From: Actinobacteria bacterium 69-20
GTDB lineage: Bacteria > Actinomycetota > Actinomycetes > Mycobacteriales > Nakamurellaceae
Assembly (NCBI GenBank): GCA_001897425.1
Contig: MKSW01000012.1
Location: 35,023-99,022, forward strand
DNA length: 64,000 nucleotides
Reading direction: 5' to 3'
Shown here: piece by piece, positions 8,510 to 18,273 of the stretch
Numbering within the stretch: the stretch's first letter is position 1
Layout of the letters: every line of letters starts with the position of its first letter
Program-made: the position numbers and the translations under genes
Notes under the pieces: model-generated
Database searches by the model: none
Seen by the model: the letters and a program-made list of their open reading frames with translations, nothing else
What the model was told of the DNA's origin: nothing

Positions 8510-9391
8510 ATGATGCTTCCGCACAGCGCACAGTGGGAGAACTACCAAACGTGTCTGAGCCCCGGGCTGTACGTCACTGACTGGGCAGGGTTCTACCGCG
8601 ACGGCGCTCGGCGCACCGTCGCGATGCGCAGCCGCTACCTGCATCGCAGTAACGTCTTCTACGGAGACCATCCGGCGAAGATCCTGAATCTCTATTACCC
8701 GCAACATGTCTCGGGCAGCCCGCCGGTCGTCGTCTTCGTACACGGCGGCGGTTTCACCGAGGGGCACCCGATGTATTACGACTTCCTCGGCGAGGAGTAC
8801 CTGGCGCGCGGGGCGGTGTTCGCGAGCGTCGGATACCGGCTGCGCCCCGATGCCCGGTACCCGGATACGTCCGCCGACTTGGCGCAGGCGATCGGGTGGC
8901 TCTACCGCGAGTTGGACGGTGTCGCTGACGTCAGGCATCTCTGTGTCGCCGGGCATTCGGCCGGCGCGATGCTCACCGCGCAGCTTGCATTCCGCGGCGA
9001 TTGGCAAGAAGGCGAGGGTGTCGCGGATAACGTCATCGACACGGCGGTCTTGATCAGCGGGCGGTACGACTGGCGCGGTGACATGTCCGGCGAGTATGTG
9101 CTTCCTGCGCAGGCGCTGGAGGCCAGTCCTGTCTGCAATATGTCGCGCATGCCGGCTTGCGCGATCGTGGCCTTTGGGCCCCAGGAATTGACGCGCAGGG
9201 CCGGTGATCCCACCGAAGTCGCGAGATATTCCCAGGTGCTTATCGATGCGGTCGCCGCGCGGCAGGGAAACGTCATCTCGGTTCCGGTTGCCGGTGCGAA
9301 CCACGCCGAAACCTCGCTGGCCTTCGGTGACCCGTCGAGCAACCTGTTTCAGGCCGTCGCGGCGCGAACTTTCACGGCGGTCGCTGACTGA
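8510..9391 (+). CDS. alpha/beta hydrolase of the HSL/arylformamidase type (possible kynurenine formamidase)
   Basis: A 293-residue esterase-type hydrolase. It shows the oxyanion motif VFVHGGGF (about residues 75-82), the nucleophile elbow GHSAGA (about 146-151) and a C-terminal candidate catalytic His in PVAGANHAET. The HGGG plus GHSAG pair places it in the hormone-sensitive-lipase/kynurenine-formamidase group. It is divergent from kynA. Because the operon's own formamidase is truncated, this gene is a good candidate to hydrolyse N-formylkynurenine. It could equally deacylate another substrate of the island's peptide pathway. GGAGAGGA precedes the ATG. Confidence 0.8.
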   Translation: MMLPHSAQWENYQTCLSPGLYVTDWAGFYRDGARRTVAMRSRYLHRSNVFYGDHPAKILNLYYPQHVSGSPPVVVFVHGGGFTEGHPMYYDFLGEEYLARGAVFASVGYRLRPDARYPDTSADLAQAIGWLYRELDGVADVRHLCVAGHSAGAMLTAQLAFRGDWQEGEGVADNVIDTAVLISGRYDWRGDMSGEYVLPAQALEASPVCNMSRMPACAIVAFGPQELTRRAGDPTEVARYSQVLIDAVAARQGNVISVPVAGANHAETSLAFGDPSSNLFQAVAARTFTAVAD

Positions 9392-9524
9392 TCGCAGTTC
9401 CGACGGTATCCGTTGCAACGAGTGGTGCCCCTTCCTGCCTGGTCATGATTGTTCCTCTCCCGCAACGCGTTCACAGGCGCATGTCGAGGTAGCCCTCGGC
9501 GATGTCGGTCATGCGCTGAGGTGA

Positions 9525-9660
9525 ATCCGAGGTTCCCCAACGTGCCCGCGGTCACTTCCAGGTCCCGGGCCACCTGTGCGACCGGTTTGCCAGTCTCCTG
9601 GACGATGCGCGCCGCGCCGGCCTTGAAGTCCCCATCGAAGCGGCGACGCTTCACAGCCAT
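9525..9660 (-). mobile_element. IS3-family orfA remnant (N-terminal ~42 codons)
   Basis: The minus-strand reading MAVKRRRFDGDFKAGAARIV continues QETGKPVAQVARDLEVTAGT. This is the helix-turn-helix N terminus of an IS3-type OrfA transposase. It then loses similarity abruptly and no OrfB follows, so only a scar remains. No terminal inverted repeats are visible. It marks past IS activity between the hydrolase and the serine-hydrolase/ABC block. Confidence 0.7.
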
Positions 9661-9916
9661 CGCCTCCTCCTTATGGGCGATGTCTCCACGCTACGAGGGG
9701 TAACCCGGCCTCCCGGATGATGGCGAGCGCTGACGGAAGCCCACGCGTCAGGGCGGTTTCCGGTACTTCGGCGCTTGAGGCGACCACAGAACCCTGGATC
9801 CGCAGGTCATGCGCCGTCGATGGGGCCGCCCTGTGTGGCCCGCACCTATCACCGGTCTGCCACATCATGCTGTGGAACCATGAAATCCACTCCGCGCTTG
9901 CCTATCGTCAATAGCC

Positions 9917-11290
9917 ATGTCCAACAAGGCGTCTGGCCGTGACCCAACGGGGTCGCTGCAGGCAGAGCTTCAAGAATTTCTGGCGAGCGCCATCAGTGAA
10001 AATCGCGTGCCCGGTGCCGCCGCAGGTATTAGCTATCGCGGTGTCTCTACCGTTGCGTGCGCCGGTATTACCAGCGTACGGGATCCTCTACCGATAGAGC
10101 CTGATACGTTGTTCATGATCGCTTCCATCACGAAAACATATACAGCGACACTAGCGATGACATTGGTCCAGCAAGGCCTACTCGATCTGGAACGACCGGC
10201 CCGATATTACCTTCCTGAACTGCTGGACTGCCCGGCGGATACCCGGGAGCAGCGGTCCCAGGTGCGTGTTCAAGACTTGTTCACGCACAGCGCAGGCTGG
10301 GCGAGCGAAATTTCCTTCGATACCGGGCGCGGTGATGATGCCCTGACGCGCCTGGTACGCGATATGTTGCCGACAGTCGAACAAAGTTCACCGCCGGGAG
10401 CATACGCGAGCTACAACAACTTGTCACCGGCCGTCGCCGCGCGTCTGATCGAAGTGATCGGAGGCGGCACATTCGAGGATCTGATGCGGGCCAGGGTTCT
10501 CGACCCCCTCCGTTTAAGCACAACGTTCCTGTTTCCGGACGATGTGGCGAACCGTCGCCACGCGGTGGGGCATCGCGACACCGCCGAAGGGCTGGTGCCG
10601 GTGGATGACTGGCCGATACCGCGATGCTTCACCCCCAGTGGCGGAATTGCATCGTCGATTCGTGATCTGCTGGCCTGGGCCCAATTCCACCTCGCTGGCG
10701 AAACTCCGGGACTAGCGCCGATCGACCCCGCGCGACGTGCCGCGATGCGGGTACCTCACTTCACGATGACTCCCTCCATGAGCGTCGGCCTGAGCTGGTT
10801 CCTACGGCAGCGCGCGGGAAAGGCGCTGGTCTCGCACGATGGCAGCATGAACTCAAACCAGATGTCCACGCTCGCCCTCGTACCCGAGGCGGACTTGGCC
10901 GTCAGCACCCTCGCGAACGCGCCAGGAGGCGGCGACCTGGGCCGCATCATCATCGACTGGGCGCTGGAGCGCATCGTTGGCGTGAAGCTCAGCCCTCTTC
11001 CCGTCACGGACCCGCCTGAAGACCTGAGCGAAATCAACGGCCGGTATGCGAAGGGTCATACTACCGTCGCCGTCGAAGCGGTCGGCTCCGACATTCTCAT
11101 CACAACGGAAAGCTCTCCCGATTACGACCACGAATTGCCCACCGTCCGTGCACATTTCATCGGCCAAGACGCGTTCGCCACGGATATCGACCCGTACGAA
11201 GCCGCCGGAATGATCGTGCGGAACGCTAGCGGCTCGATCGCCGCCGTCGCTTGGCAAAAAGAAATTCTCCATCGTACGCCGACCCCATGA
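9917..11290 (+). CDS. serine hydrolase, class-C beta-lactamase / D-aminopeptidase-like
   Basis: A 457-residue member of the beta-lactamase (penicillin-binding protein-like) superfamily. The nucleophile motif SITK lies in FMIASITKTYTA, the YxN equivalent in YASYNNLSPAVAA and the third motif HDG in SHDGSMNS. A C-terminal beta-rich extension follows, as in esterases and D-aminopeptidases of this family. No signal peptide is evident, so it is probably cytoplasmic. Its place directly before a peptide ABC importer suggests hydrolysis of imported peptides or N-acyl amino acids; this role is inferred. The gene is visibly less G+C-rich than the core genes (about 45 percent in a 60-bp sample at 10081-10140), suggesting acquisition. 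Confidence 0.82.
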   Translation: MSNKASGRDPTGSLQAELQEFLASAISENRVPGAAAGISYRGVSTVACAGITSVRDPLPIEPDTLFMIASITKTYTATLAMTLVQQGLLDLERPARYYLPELLDCPADTREQRSQVRVQDLFTHSAGWASEISFDTGRGDDALTRLVRDMLPTVEQSSPPGAYASYNNLSPAVAARLIEVIGGGTFEDLMRARVLDPLRLSTTFLFPDDVANRRHAVGHRDTAEGLVPVDDWPIPRCFTPSGGIASSIRDLLAWAQFHLAGETPGLAPIDPARRAAMRVPHFTMTPSMSVGLSWFLRQRAGKALVSHDGSMNSNQMSTLALVPEADLAVSTLANAPGGGDLGRIIIDWALERIVGVKLSPLPVTDPPEDLSEINGRYAKGHTTVAVEAVGSDILITTESSPDYDHELPTVRAHFIGQDAFATDIDPYEAAGMIVRNASGSIAAVAWQKEILHRTPTP

Positions 11291-11390
11291 ACCCGACATG
11301 TAGCACAGACGCCCCAGAAATTGATCGGCACTCGCGCCACAGGCCCGACCGAGCAGCATCGATTCGATTCGCCAACCTACAGAAAGGTCC

Positions 11391-12989
11391 ATGATGCGTA
11401 AAAAGGTCATTACGACAACCGCCGCACTCGCGGCAGTTGCGATTCTCCTCGCCGCCTGCGGCGGAAATTCGGGCGGGACGTCGCCGTCCGGAAGCGCGAC
11501 GAACGCAGCTGGCAGTTCCCTATCGTCCCCAGCCGGCGGCCAGACGCTGACGATCGCTCGACCGGCCGGAATGTTGACGTTCGATCCCACCAAAGCGAAC
11601 GAAAACATGTCCATCCAGACATTCAGTCTTATCTATGACACGCTGTACCAAACATCCCCGGACGGAAAATCGCTGGAGCCTTCCCTTGCCACCGGGTACA
11701 CCCTCTCGAGTGATGATCTTACGTGGACATTCACATTGAGATCGGGTGTCAAGTTCTCCGACGGCTCGCCGCTCACCTCCAAAGACGTCAAGTTCAGTTA
11801 CGAGCGCAACGCAGGCGATCAGAGCAACTCGTTCGCATTCATGGACGCGGACATCTCTTCCATTGACACCCCCAACCCGACGACGGTCGTCTTCCATCTG
11901 AAGCAGCCGTCCGCGGCGTTTCTCGCCCAGAGCGCGCTCTATGCACACTCAGTCTTGCCAGACAATCTTGAAAGCAAGTCGTCTGCGGAGTTCTTCGCAA
12001 ACCCGGTGGGCAGCGGGCCCTTCAAACTTGAGAAGTGGACGAAGGGCCAAGAAGTTGACCTCGTCAAGAACGACAATTACTGGCAGTCCCCCCAACCGAA
12101 GCTCGCTGCCGTGAAGTTCACCGTAGTGCCCGACGCCAATACGCGCACGCTACAGCTCAAAACTGGCCAGATCGACGTCTACCCGATCCCGACCTTCTAC
12201 CAGTTCACGCAGTTCGGCAAGACCGACGGCGTCTCGACGACACTCTTCCCCAATACGTGGACCGAATACGTCCTGTTCAATCAGAAGGTTAAGCCGTTTC
12301 AAGACGTCAACGTCCGGCGCGCTATCTCGTACGCAGTGAACCGCAAGGCAATGATCGACGCAGTCTTGGAAGGGCATGGAACCGTCGCGAACTCGTACCT
12401 CAATCACAACATATGGGGTTACGACAAGAACACGCCGGGTGCAGACTACGATCTTGCGAAGGCCAAGGCCGCCCTTGCCGCGTCGTCCGCGCCGTCCGGA
12501 TTCGACGCCACGCTCCTCATTGCTTCCGGTGACTCCAAAGAAGCGCAGATGGCGCAGATCATCAAGTCGGAGCTGGCTGCTGTCAATATTTCAGTGACGA
12601 TCTCCCCCGCTGATTCCACGACCGAACAGACCCAACTGGCGAACGGCCAATACCAGATGGCGCTGGCCCATTCCGGAACTGACATCGCCGATCCCTCTGA
12701 GCTGACGACCGTGGAGGTCGTCGGCGGGCCCAACAACCCGGCGACGCGCGCCTTCTACACGAATTACTACAACCCCGAGGTGGAAAAGCTCGCAAACCAG
12801 GCGCTCGTGACGTCCGACGAAACGGCCCGGTTGAAGATCTACGCGCAGCTGCAGAAGCAGGTCGCCGAGGACGCCCCCATGGCATTCCTGTTCTACCAGC
12901 CCACGCCGATAGCGTTCCGAAGCAACGTGAAGAACCTGGTGTACACGGCGGGCGGCACCTACCGCCTCAACCAAACCACAATCGGATGA
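11391..12989 (+). CDS. peptide ABC transporter substrate-binding lipoprotein (SBP family 5)
   Basis: This 532-residue extracellular solute-binding protein of the DppA/OppA type begins with a lipoprotein signal (MMRKKV, hydrophobic core, lipobox LLAAC, then GGNSGG). The body has family-5 hallmarks such as WTFTLRSGVKFSDGSPLTSKDVKF read across residues ~110-135 and DVNVRRAISYAVNRKAMIDAVL. AGAAAGG precedes the start, where two ATGs stand in tandem (11391 and 11394). It captures peptides, or related molecules, for the permease genes that follow. A strong stem-loop separates it from dppB and probably lets it be expressed above the membrane parts. Confidence 0.93.
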   Translation: MMRKKVITTTAALAAVAILLAACGGNSGGTSPSGSATNAAGSSLSSPAGGQTLTIARPAGMLTFDPTKANENMSIQTFSLIYDTLYQTSPDGKSLEPSLATGYTLSSDDLTWTFTLRSGVKFSDGSPLTSKDVKFSYERNAGDQSNSFAFMDADISSIDTPNPTTVVFHLKQPSAAFLAQSALYAHSVLPDNLESKSSAEFFANPVGSGPFKLEKWTKGQEVDLVKNDNYWQSPQPKLAAVKFTVVPDANTRTLQLKTGQIDVYPIPTFYQFTQFGKTDGVSTTLFPNTWTEYVLFNQKVKPFQDVNVRRAISYAVNRKAMIDAVLEGHGTVANSYLNHNIWGYDKNTPGADYDLAKAKAALAASSAPSGFDATLLIASGDSKEAQMAQIIKSELAAVNISVTISPADSTTEQTQLANGQYQMALAHSGTDIADPSELTTVEVVGGPNNPATRAFYTNYYNPEVEKLANQALVTSDETARLKIYAQLQKQVAEDAPMAFLFYQPTPIAFRSNVKNLVYTAGGTYRLNQTTIG

Positions 12990-12992
12990 TCG

Positions 12993-13030
12993 AGGTGCGC
13001 TCAGGGGAGCGGTCGCCCCTGAGCGCACCT
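12993..13030 (+). terminator. intra-operon stem-loop between binding protein and permease genes
   Basis: A perfect 15-bp inverted repeat, AGGTGCGCTCAGGGG (12993-13007) and CCCCTGAGCGCACCT (13016-13030), with an 8-nt loop, lies just after the binding-protein stop codon. No T-run follows. It is probably an mRNA-stabilising or partial-termination hairpin that raises binding protein over permease. Confidence 0.75.
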
Positions 13031-13071
13031 CTGCCGACCACACCCGCCGCAGGAGGTGAACATCGACACCG

Positions 13072-14001
13072 ATGGTCCGCTACATAGGACGGCGCCTGAT
13101 CGCCTTATTGCCGATCTTGTTCGGTATCACCCTCGTCGTTTTCATGTTGGTCCACATCACGCCGGGCGACCCCGCGCGAACTTACTTAGGAATACACGCG
13201 ACGGATGAGTCGCTGAAGGCATTGAGGCATGCGTGGGGCCTCGACCAGCCGATCCCCCTGCAGTACCTGATCTACCTGTCCGGACTCGTCCGCGGCGACC
13301 TCGGACAGAGCCTCTACTACGGCACCAGCGTTCGCAGTCTCATTGCGGGCAGCCTGGTGCCGACGCTCTTCCTGTTGTTGCTGTCCTCGCTCCTCGCAGC
13401 TTTCGTGTCAGTGATTTTGGCGTTGATCGCCGCGACGAAGCCTGAGACCTTGGTCGACCATACGATCCGTGCCATCCCGACGGTCGGCCTCGCTATGCCT
13501 ACGTTTTGGGTTGGCACGATACTGATCCTCATTTTCGGCGTTCATTTCGGCATTCTCCCGGTCGGTGGATACGGGACTGACATCAAGTCGCACCTCGAGT
13601 CATTGATCTTGCCGTCTGTCGCAATTGCCGTGGCGATCGTTCCGGTCCTGGTGCGGAGCCTACGGGCGGCTCTGCTTGAGGCGTTGAACATGGACTATGT
13701 GGCGTTCGCCCGCGCGAAGGGATTACGGCCGTCGTCCGTCCTGATCCGCTATGCCTTGCGAAATGCTTCTATTCCCGCAGTGAATATTCTGGGCGTGACC
13801 ATCGGATTCTTGGTGGGTCAGACGTTGGTGATCGAAAATGTGTTCGCCCTTCCTGGACTTGGCCGGCTGATGATTCAGGCCATCTTCAAACGGGACTTCC
13901 CGGTCGTCCAAGGAATCGCGCTGGTATTCGCTATCCTGACGATGATCGTGTTCTTACTGACGGATGTCGCGTGCGACCTGCTGGACACGAGGGCGGCCTG
14001 A
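13072..14001 (+). CDS. peptide ABC transporter permease, DppB/OppB type
   Basis: A 309-residue inner-membrane protein with about six hydrophobic helices. It starts RYIGRRLIALLPILFGITLVV and contains HITPGDPARTYLG, both typical of DppB. The cytoplasmic EAA loop reads LNMDYVAFARAKGLRPSSV. GGAGG at 13052-13056 is a little far from the ATG. The gene contains TTA leucine codons (for example in IALLPI and TYLGI), which are rare in high-G+C actinobacterial core genes and consistent with foreign origin. It pairs with the next permease. Confidence 0.93.
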   Translation: MVRYIGRRLIALLPILFGITLVVFMLVHITPGDPARTYLGIHATDESLKALRHAWGLDQPIPLQYLIYLSGLVRGDLGQSLYYGTSVRSLIAGSLVPTLFLLLLSSLLAAFVSVILALIAATKPETLVDHTIRAIPTVGLAMPTFWVGTILILIFGVHFGILPVGGYGTDIKSHLESLILPSVAIAVAIVPVLVRSLRAALLEALNMDYVAFARAKGLRPSSVLIRYALRNASIPAVNILGVTIGFLVGQTLVIENVFALPGLGRLMIQAIFKRDFPVVQGIALVFAILTMIVFLLTDVACDLLDTRAA

Positions 14002-14003
14002 TC

Positions 14004-14906
14004 ATGGGTGTCAGAACGTCGATCGCCGCGCGCGGCAAGCTCCTGTCACCAGGCCGAAGGCGCTCAGGCGCGGCCGCGCGGTTCTGGGGCGCGGGACGCG
14101 CTGTGCGCGCGAACCCCACGCTGTTCGCCGGCGTCATCATCGTCTGCCTGACCATTGCCGTTGCCGTCCTCGCTCCGATTCTCGCTCCGTTCGACCCGAT
14201 CGACCAGGACTTGACACATGCGCTCGCGGGGCCTAGCGGTTCGCATTGGCTCGGCACAGACAGCCTGGGCCGCGACGTATTTTCCCGCATTGTCTGGGCG
14301 AGTCGGATCGACCTCGCGGTAGCCTTCGCCTCCGTCGTGGCGCCTTTCGTCGTCGGCACGGCGGTGGGCCTCGTGGTGGGTTACGTCGGAGGTCGCCTGG
14401 ACGCGATCGTTGCCCGCATGGCGGATGTTGTCGTCGCGTTCCCCGTGTATGTCTTGATCATTGCCCTGGTGTTCGCGCTCGGACCTGGGGTCGCAAGCAT
14501 TTTCATAGCAATTGCGATTGTCAGCTGGGTGCCGTATATGCGAATCGTTCGCGGTGAGACGCGCATTCTCCGCAGTAGGGCCTTTGTGGAGGCCGCGCGC
14601 GTGGGAGAGTTCTCCCATATACGCATCCTGTTGCGCCACATAGCCCCCAACGTGATTTCACAGCCGATCGTCTACGCGAGCAGCGACGTGATTCGCGACA
14701 TTTTGGCGATTGCCACGCTGGGGTACCTGGGCCTGGGTGTGCCGCCTCCTGCGCCTGAATGGGGCGCCATGATTGCGGATGGCCAAGAGTATTTTTCGAC
14801 AGATTGGATGCTCGCGGTGGGGCCCGGCGTGGCGGTCGTGGTGACGGGGTTTGGCCTGGCGCTCGTGGGCGATGGCCTGGCGCGTGCGTGGAGGATTGAT
14901 CGATGA
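14004..14906 (+). CDS. peptide ABC transporter permease, DppC/OppC type
   Basis: A 300-residue second permease subunit. The DppC hallmark HWLGTDSLGRDVFSRIVWASR follows the first transmembrane helix, and the EAA loop is SRAFVEAARVGEFSHIRILL. The ATG at 14004 is 2 bp after the dppB stop, with GAGGGCGG upstream; an in-frame upstream start at 13971 would overlap dppB. The stop overlaps the ATPase start by 4 bp. Confidence 0.93.
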   Translation: MGVRTSIAARGKLLSPGRRRSGAAARFWGAGRAVRANPTLFAGVIIVCLTIAVAVLAPILAPFDPIDQDLTHALAGPSGSHWLGTDSLGRDVFSRIVWASRIDLAVAFASVVAPFVVGTAVGLVVGYVGGRLDAIVARMADVVVAFPVYVLIIALVFALGPGVASIFIAIAIVSWVPYMRIVRGETRILRSRAFVEAARVGEFSHIRILLRHIAPNVISQPIVYASSDVIRDILAIATLGYLGLGVPPPAPEWGAMIADGQEYFSTDWMLAVGPGVAVVVTGFGLALVGDGLARAWRIDR

Positions 14907-15910
14907 CGACCCACAAGGCCCCGCTGCTCGAAATAGACGCGCTCACGATCGACGTGATGACCGCGCATGGCCCGCGCCGAGCCGTTGACGGTGTGTCACT
15001 CGTCCTACACGGGGGCGATACCTTGGGCATCGTCGGCGAGAGCGGTTCCGGGAAGAGCCTGACGCTGCGCGCAATCATGGGCCTGCTGCCCAAGGGCGTC
15101 ATTCAGACCTCCGGGCGGATTGTGTTGCGCGGCGTGGACGTGGCGACGATGACGAGGCGGCAGCGGCGCGCGGTGTGCGGCAAGGACATCGCGATGGTAT
15201 TTCAGGACCCCATGAGTTCCCTGAACCCCGTGATGCGCGTGGGGCCGCAAATTGTGGACGGTTTGACGGCTCGTCGTCATCTGTCGTATCGCGATCGGCG
15301 GACACGGGCGATCGAGCTGATGAGTCGGATGGGCATTCCCGACCCGGATCGGCGTTTTCACGCGTTTCCGCACCAGCTGTCGGGTGGCATCAGGCAACGG
15401 GTGATGATCGCGTCGGCGATGGCTTGCGAAGCGGCTCTCATGCTGTGCGACGAGCCGACGACGGCGTTGGACGTGACGATTCAAGATCAGATACTGAGGC
15501 TGTTGGCTGAGCTATGCGAGCAGTCCGGGACAAGCCTGCTCTACGTGACGCACGACCTCGCCGTAGCGAGCCAGGTGTGCGCGAGCATCAACGTGATGTA
15601 CGGGGGCCAATTGATGGAGTCCGGCCCGGTCGCGGACGTATTCCGGTCGCCGCTGCACCCGTATACGCTGGGTTTGCTTGGCGCCATGCCCCGGGTTGAA
15701 CACGGCAAGAGAAGGCTGGTTCCGATTGGCGGAGCCGCGCCCGCACTCGGCGAGCTGCCGGCCGGCTGCCCGTTCGCGCCGCGTTGCATCCTCGCCGAGG
15801 AGGCCTGCGAACGGGGCCGCATCGACTGGCGCGACATGACTGACGGACGCGGAGTTCGCTGCGTCCGTCCGCTGACGGACGCTATCGCTCCGGTGGAGGA
15901 TCAACGGTGA
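14903..15910 (+). CDS. peptide ABC transporter ATPase, DppD/OppD type
   Basis: A 335-residue ABC ATPase. Walker A is [10 protein letters not shown], the signature is LSGGIRQRV and Walker B is [12 protein letters not shown]. The C terminus has the Opp/Dpp-specific cysteine-containing region [17 protein letters not shown], which in relatives can hold an Fe-S cluster. ATGA overlap with dppC and a 4-bp overlap with the next ATPase indicate tight translational coupling. Confidence 0.93.
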   Translation: MTTHKAPLLEIDALTIDVMTAHGPRRAVDGVSLVLHGGDTLGIVGESGSGKSLTLRAIMGLLPKGVIQTSGRIVLRGVDVATMTRRQRRAVCGKDIAMVFQDPMSSLNPVMRVGPQIVDGLTARRHLSYRDRRTRAIELMSRMGIPDPDRRFHAFPHQLSGGIRQRVMIASAMACEAALMLCDEPTTALDVTIQDQILRLLAELCEQSGTSLLYVTHDLAVASQVCASINVMYGGQLMESGPVADVFRSPLHPYTLGLLGAMPRVEHGKRRLVPIGGAAPALGELPAGCPFAPRCILAEEACERGRIDWRDMTDGRGVRCVRPLTDAIAPVEDQR

Positions 15911-16920
15911 CATCGACGATGTTGTTGGACGTATCGGGGCTGCGCGTCGCGTTCCCGGTGCGTCAAGGTGGCCACGAGCATGCCTTCTACGCGGTCGACG
16001 GCGTGGACCTCCGCGTTGCACCTGGCGAGATTGTGGGGTTGGTGGGGGAGTCCGGTTCGGGAAAGTCGACAATTGCGCGGGCCGTGGTCGGATTATGCGC
16101 GGTAGAGTCCGGTGCGATCGCGTACGGCACGCCGGCTTCATCGACACCGCGGGTTCATAGGGCCGGCGGGGCCGTACAGATGGTATTTCAGGATCCGTAT
16201 TCGTCGTTGAATCCCCGGATGACGATCCGCCAGCAGTTGTCCGAGGTGCTTCGAGTGCATCGCGTTGTTCCCAAGGAATCGATCCTCGAGCGTTGCGAAT
16301 TTCTCATGCGACAGGTCGGATTGCCCCCGCAATTGCTTCACGCGAGACCGAGCCAGATGTCCGGCGGCCAGCGCCAACGCGTCGCGATTGCCCGCGCCCT
16401 GGCATTCGAGCCGCGCCTGCTGGTTGCCGACGAGCCTGTTTCGGCATTGGATGTGTCTGTGCAGGCGGAGATCGTCAACCTCTTCGCCGACTTGCGAGAC
16501 CGTCTGGGCCTGTCGATCGTCTTTATTGCCCATGATCTGTCGGTGGTCAGTGGCCTTTGTGACCGCGTTGCGGTGATCTACATGGGCCGGATCGTCGAGC
16601 AGGCGCCGACGGCCGACTTGTTCGGGCACCCGCGCCACCCGTACACGAGGGGCCTCCTCGCGGCGGTGCCGCGGATGGGTCGGGCACGCGCCGAATATCC
16701 TTCCATCGTGGGCGAGATGCCGAGCGCGCTGCATACGCCCAGCGGATGCCGCTTCCGCACTCGCTGCCCCCATGTGCAGGAGTTGTGCAGTGACATCGAC
16801 CCGGCCCTGAAACCAGCGAACGCGCCTCTTGACGTGCACGTGACGGCGTGCCTGTTCCCGATCGACACTGTCGAGGTCGCGGGGCCAAGGCAGAAGCTCG
16901 GCGGCACAGCGCCACAGTGA
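15907..16920 (+). CDS. peptide ABC transporter ATPase, DppF/OppF type
   Basis: A 337-residue ATPase partner of the previous subunit. Walker A is GESGSGKST, the signature MSGGQRQRVAIARAL and Walker B RLLVADEPVSALD. The C-terminal CRFRTRCPHVQELC is the oligopeptide-transporter cysteine motif. It starts with GTG at 15907, overlapping the previous stop, with GGAGG upstream. It is the last gene of the importer operon and converges on the P450 gene 116 bp further on. Confidence 0.93.
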   Translation: MTSTMLLDVSGLRVAFPVRQGGHEHAFYAVDGVDLRVAPGEIVGLVGESGSGKSTIARAVVGLCAVESGAIAYGTPASSTPRVHRAGGAVQMVFQDPYSSLNPRMTIRQQLSEVLRVHRVVPKESILERCEFLMRQVGLPPQLLHARPSQMSGGQRQRVAIARALAFEPRLLVADEPVSALDVSVQAEIVNLFADLRDRLGLSIVFIAHDLSVVSGLCDRVAVIYMGRIVEQAPTADLFGHPRHPYTRGLLAAVPRMGRARAEYPSIVGEMPSALHTPSGCRFRTRCPHVQELCSDIDPALKPANAPLDVHVTACLFPIDTVEVAGPRQKLGGTAPQ

Positions 16921-17036
16921 AACGTCGGCCGCCGGCGTGCACCCCTTCCGGCTCGCGGGTTTGTGTCGTGGCCGCTGGCGATGTTGTGGCAGATCTCGAG
17001 ACTGCCTCGTCATCGTCTCACCGGCGGCGGGGCCCG

Positions 17037-18254
17037 TCAGCAGCCAGTGATTTGAATCGGGATGGATGCCCAGCCGCCGACGCTGTTATTGAGATTTCGC
17101 GTTACATCGCCCGCCATCTCGATCGAGCGAACCCGCGTGACCATCGCGTGCAGCAACGCCGAGGCTTCCAGTCGCGCCACGTGTTGGCCGACGCACTGAT
17201 GGATGCCCATGCCGAACGCGACGTGCCCCGCCGGGTTTCTGGCCAAGTCGAAAGCCTCTGGCTCGCTTGGTTCGCTCCATCGGCGCGCGTCCCGGTTCGC
17301 CGACGCGAAAAGGAGCAGCACTTTGACGTTCGCAGGGATCGTGACGTCACCGATGCGCACGGGTTCACGGGTCTTTCGGAAGAACCTGTGCACGGGCGAC
17401 TCCCACCTGATCGCCTCATCGAACGCCACCGAGGCGAGTGCAGGATCACGCCGCAGTGCCTCCCACTGTCGTGGATGTGACGCCAGTGCGTACAAGAGGG
17501 AACCGAGCCCGTGGACCGTCGTGTCCATGCCTGCCGCGAGCAGCGCGCGAACCATCAGGTGCGCATCGTCCGGGTCCACGAGGCCGCGCTGGCTTGCCGC
17601 CCAGATATCGCCCCCGATGCCGGATTCCGCTAGCTTATTTAGCTCCAGCTGGGCCGTGACCCACGCAGCGCGATCCTCCTGTCCCACGCTGCTCGCGCGC
17701 CGCAGATCGTTCTCCGGGCCGAAGGAGTTGAACATGTAATCCGCATACGGGATCAGGCACTCCTGCCCGCTGCCACCGACGCCCAGTGCCTGGGGAATGA
17801 CCGCCACGGGCAACGGCTGTGCCAACGCGGCCACGGCGTCCACCGTCCCGATGTGCAGTGCCGACTGGACCAGGCCGTCCGCAGTGTCGAACCACGAGTC
17901 CCGCAGTTTTTGGAGAGACCGGGGGCTGAGCACATGCGAGAACACCGCGCGGCTGGCGTCGTGGAACGGCGGGTCTTCCTCGAGCGTCAGGCTCCGATCG
18001 TGACCAGTCGTCTCGAAGTCTTCGATGCCGACGCCAGCCGACGACGAAAATCTCTGCCAGTCCTCCAATGCATTCCGCACGGGCGCGTATCGGCCGATCA
18101 TGTAGGCGCGATAGCGCGAGAGCCATATGACGTCGCCCATCTCGCGAACTTTCGAGTAGAACGCGTGTGGGTCGAGGAGCACGTCGGTGGCGAACGGGTC
18201 GTCATCGCAAATCGGCACGCCATCTGCTGCGGCAGCCGGAGTATAATAGGACAT
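17037..18254 (-). CDS. cytochrome P450, CYP199-like
   Basis: A P450 of about 405 residues. The I-helix is LLAAGMDTTVHGL, the ExxR motif lies in DEAIRWESPVHRFFRKTREP, and the haem loop FGMGIHQCVGQHVAR has the invariant cysteine. The PVHRFFRKTREPVRIGD region resembles P450s acting on para-substituted benzoates (4-methoxybenzoate demethylases, CYP199). The substrate here is unknown. Its reductase is encoded 10-20 bp upstream in the same operon, so the pair is a self-sufficient monooxygenase. I prefer the ATG at 18254; an in-frame GTG lies at 18263. Clustering with a TDO-like gene suggests oxidation of an aromatic or indolic side chain. Confidence 0.88.
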   Translation of the reverse strand: MSYYTPAAAADGVPICDDDPFATDVLLDPHAFYSKVREMGDVIWLSRYRAYMIGRYAPVRNALEDWQRFSSSAGVGIEDFETTGHDRSLTLEEDPPFHDASRAVFSHVLSPRSLQKLRDSWFDTADGLVQSALHIGTVDAVAALAQPLPVAVIPQALGVGGSGQECLIPYADYMFNSFGPENDLRRASSVGQEDRAAWVTAQLELNKLAESGIGGDIWAASQRGLVDPDDAHLMVRALLAAGMDTTVHGLGSLLYALASHPRQWEALRRDPALASVAFDEAIRWESPVHRFFRKTREPVRIGDVTIPANVKVLLLFASANRDARRWSEPSEPEAFDLARNPAGHVAFGMGIHQCVGQHVARLEASALLHAMVTRVRSIEMAGDVTRNLNNSVGGWASIPIQITGC

Positions 18255-18273
18255 TTCGCTCACTTGGGAAAAG

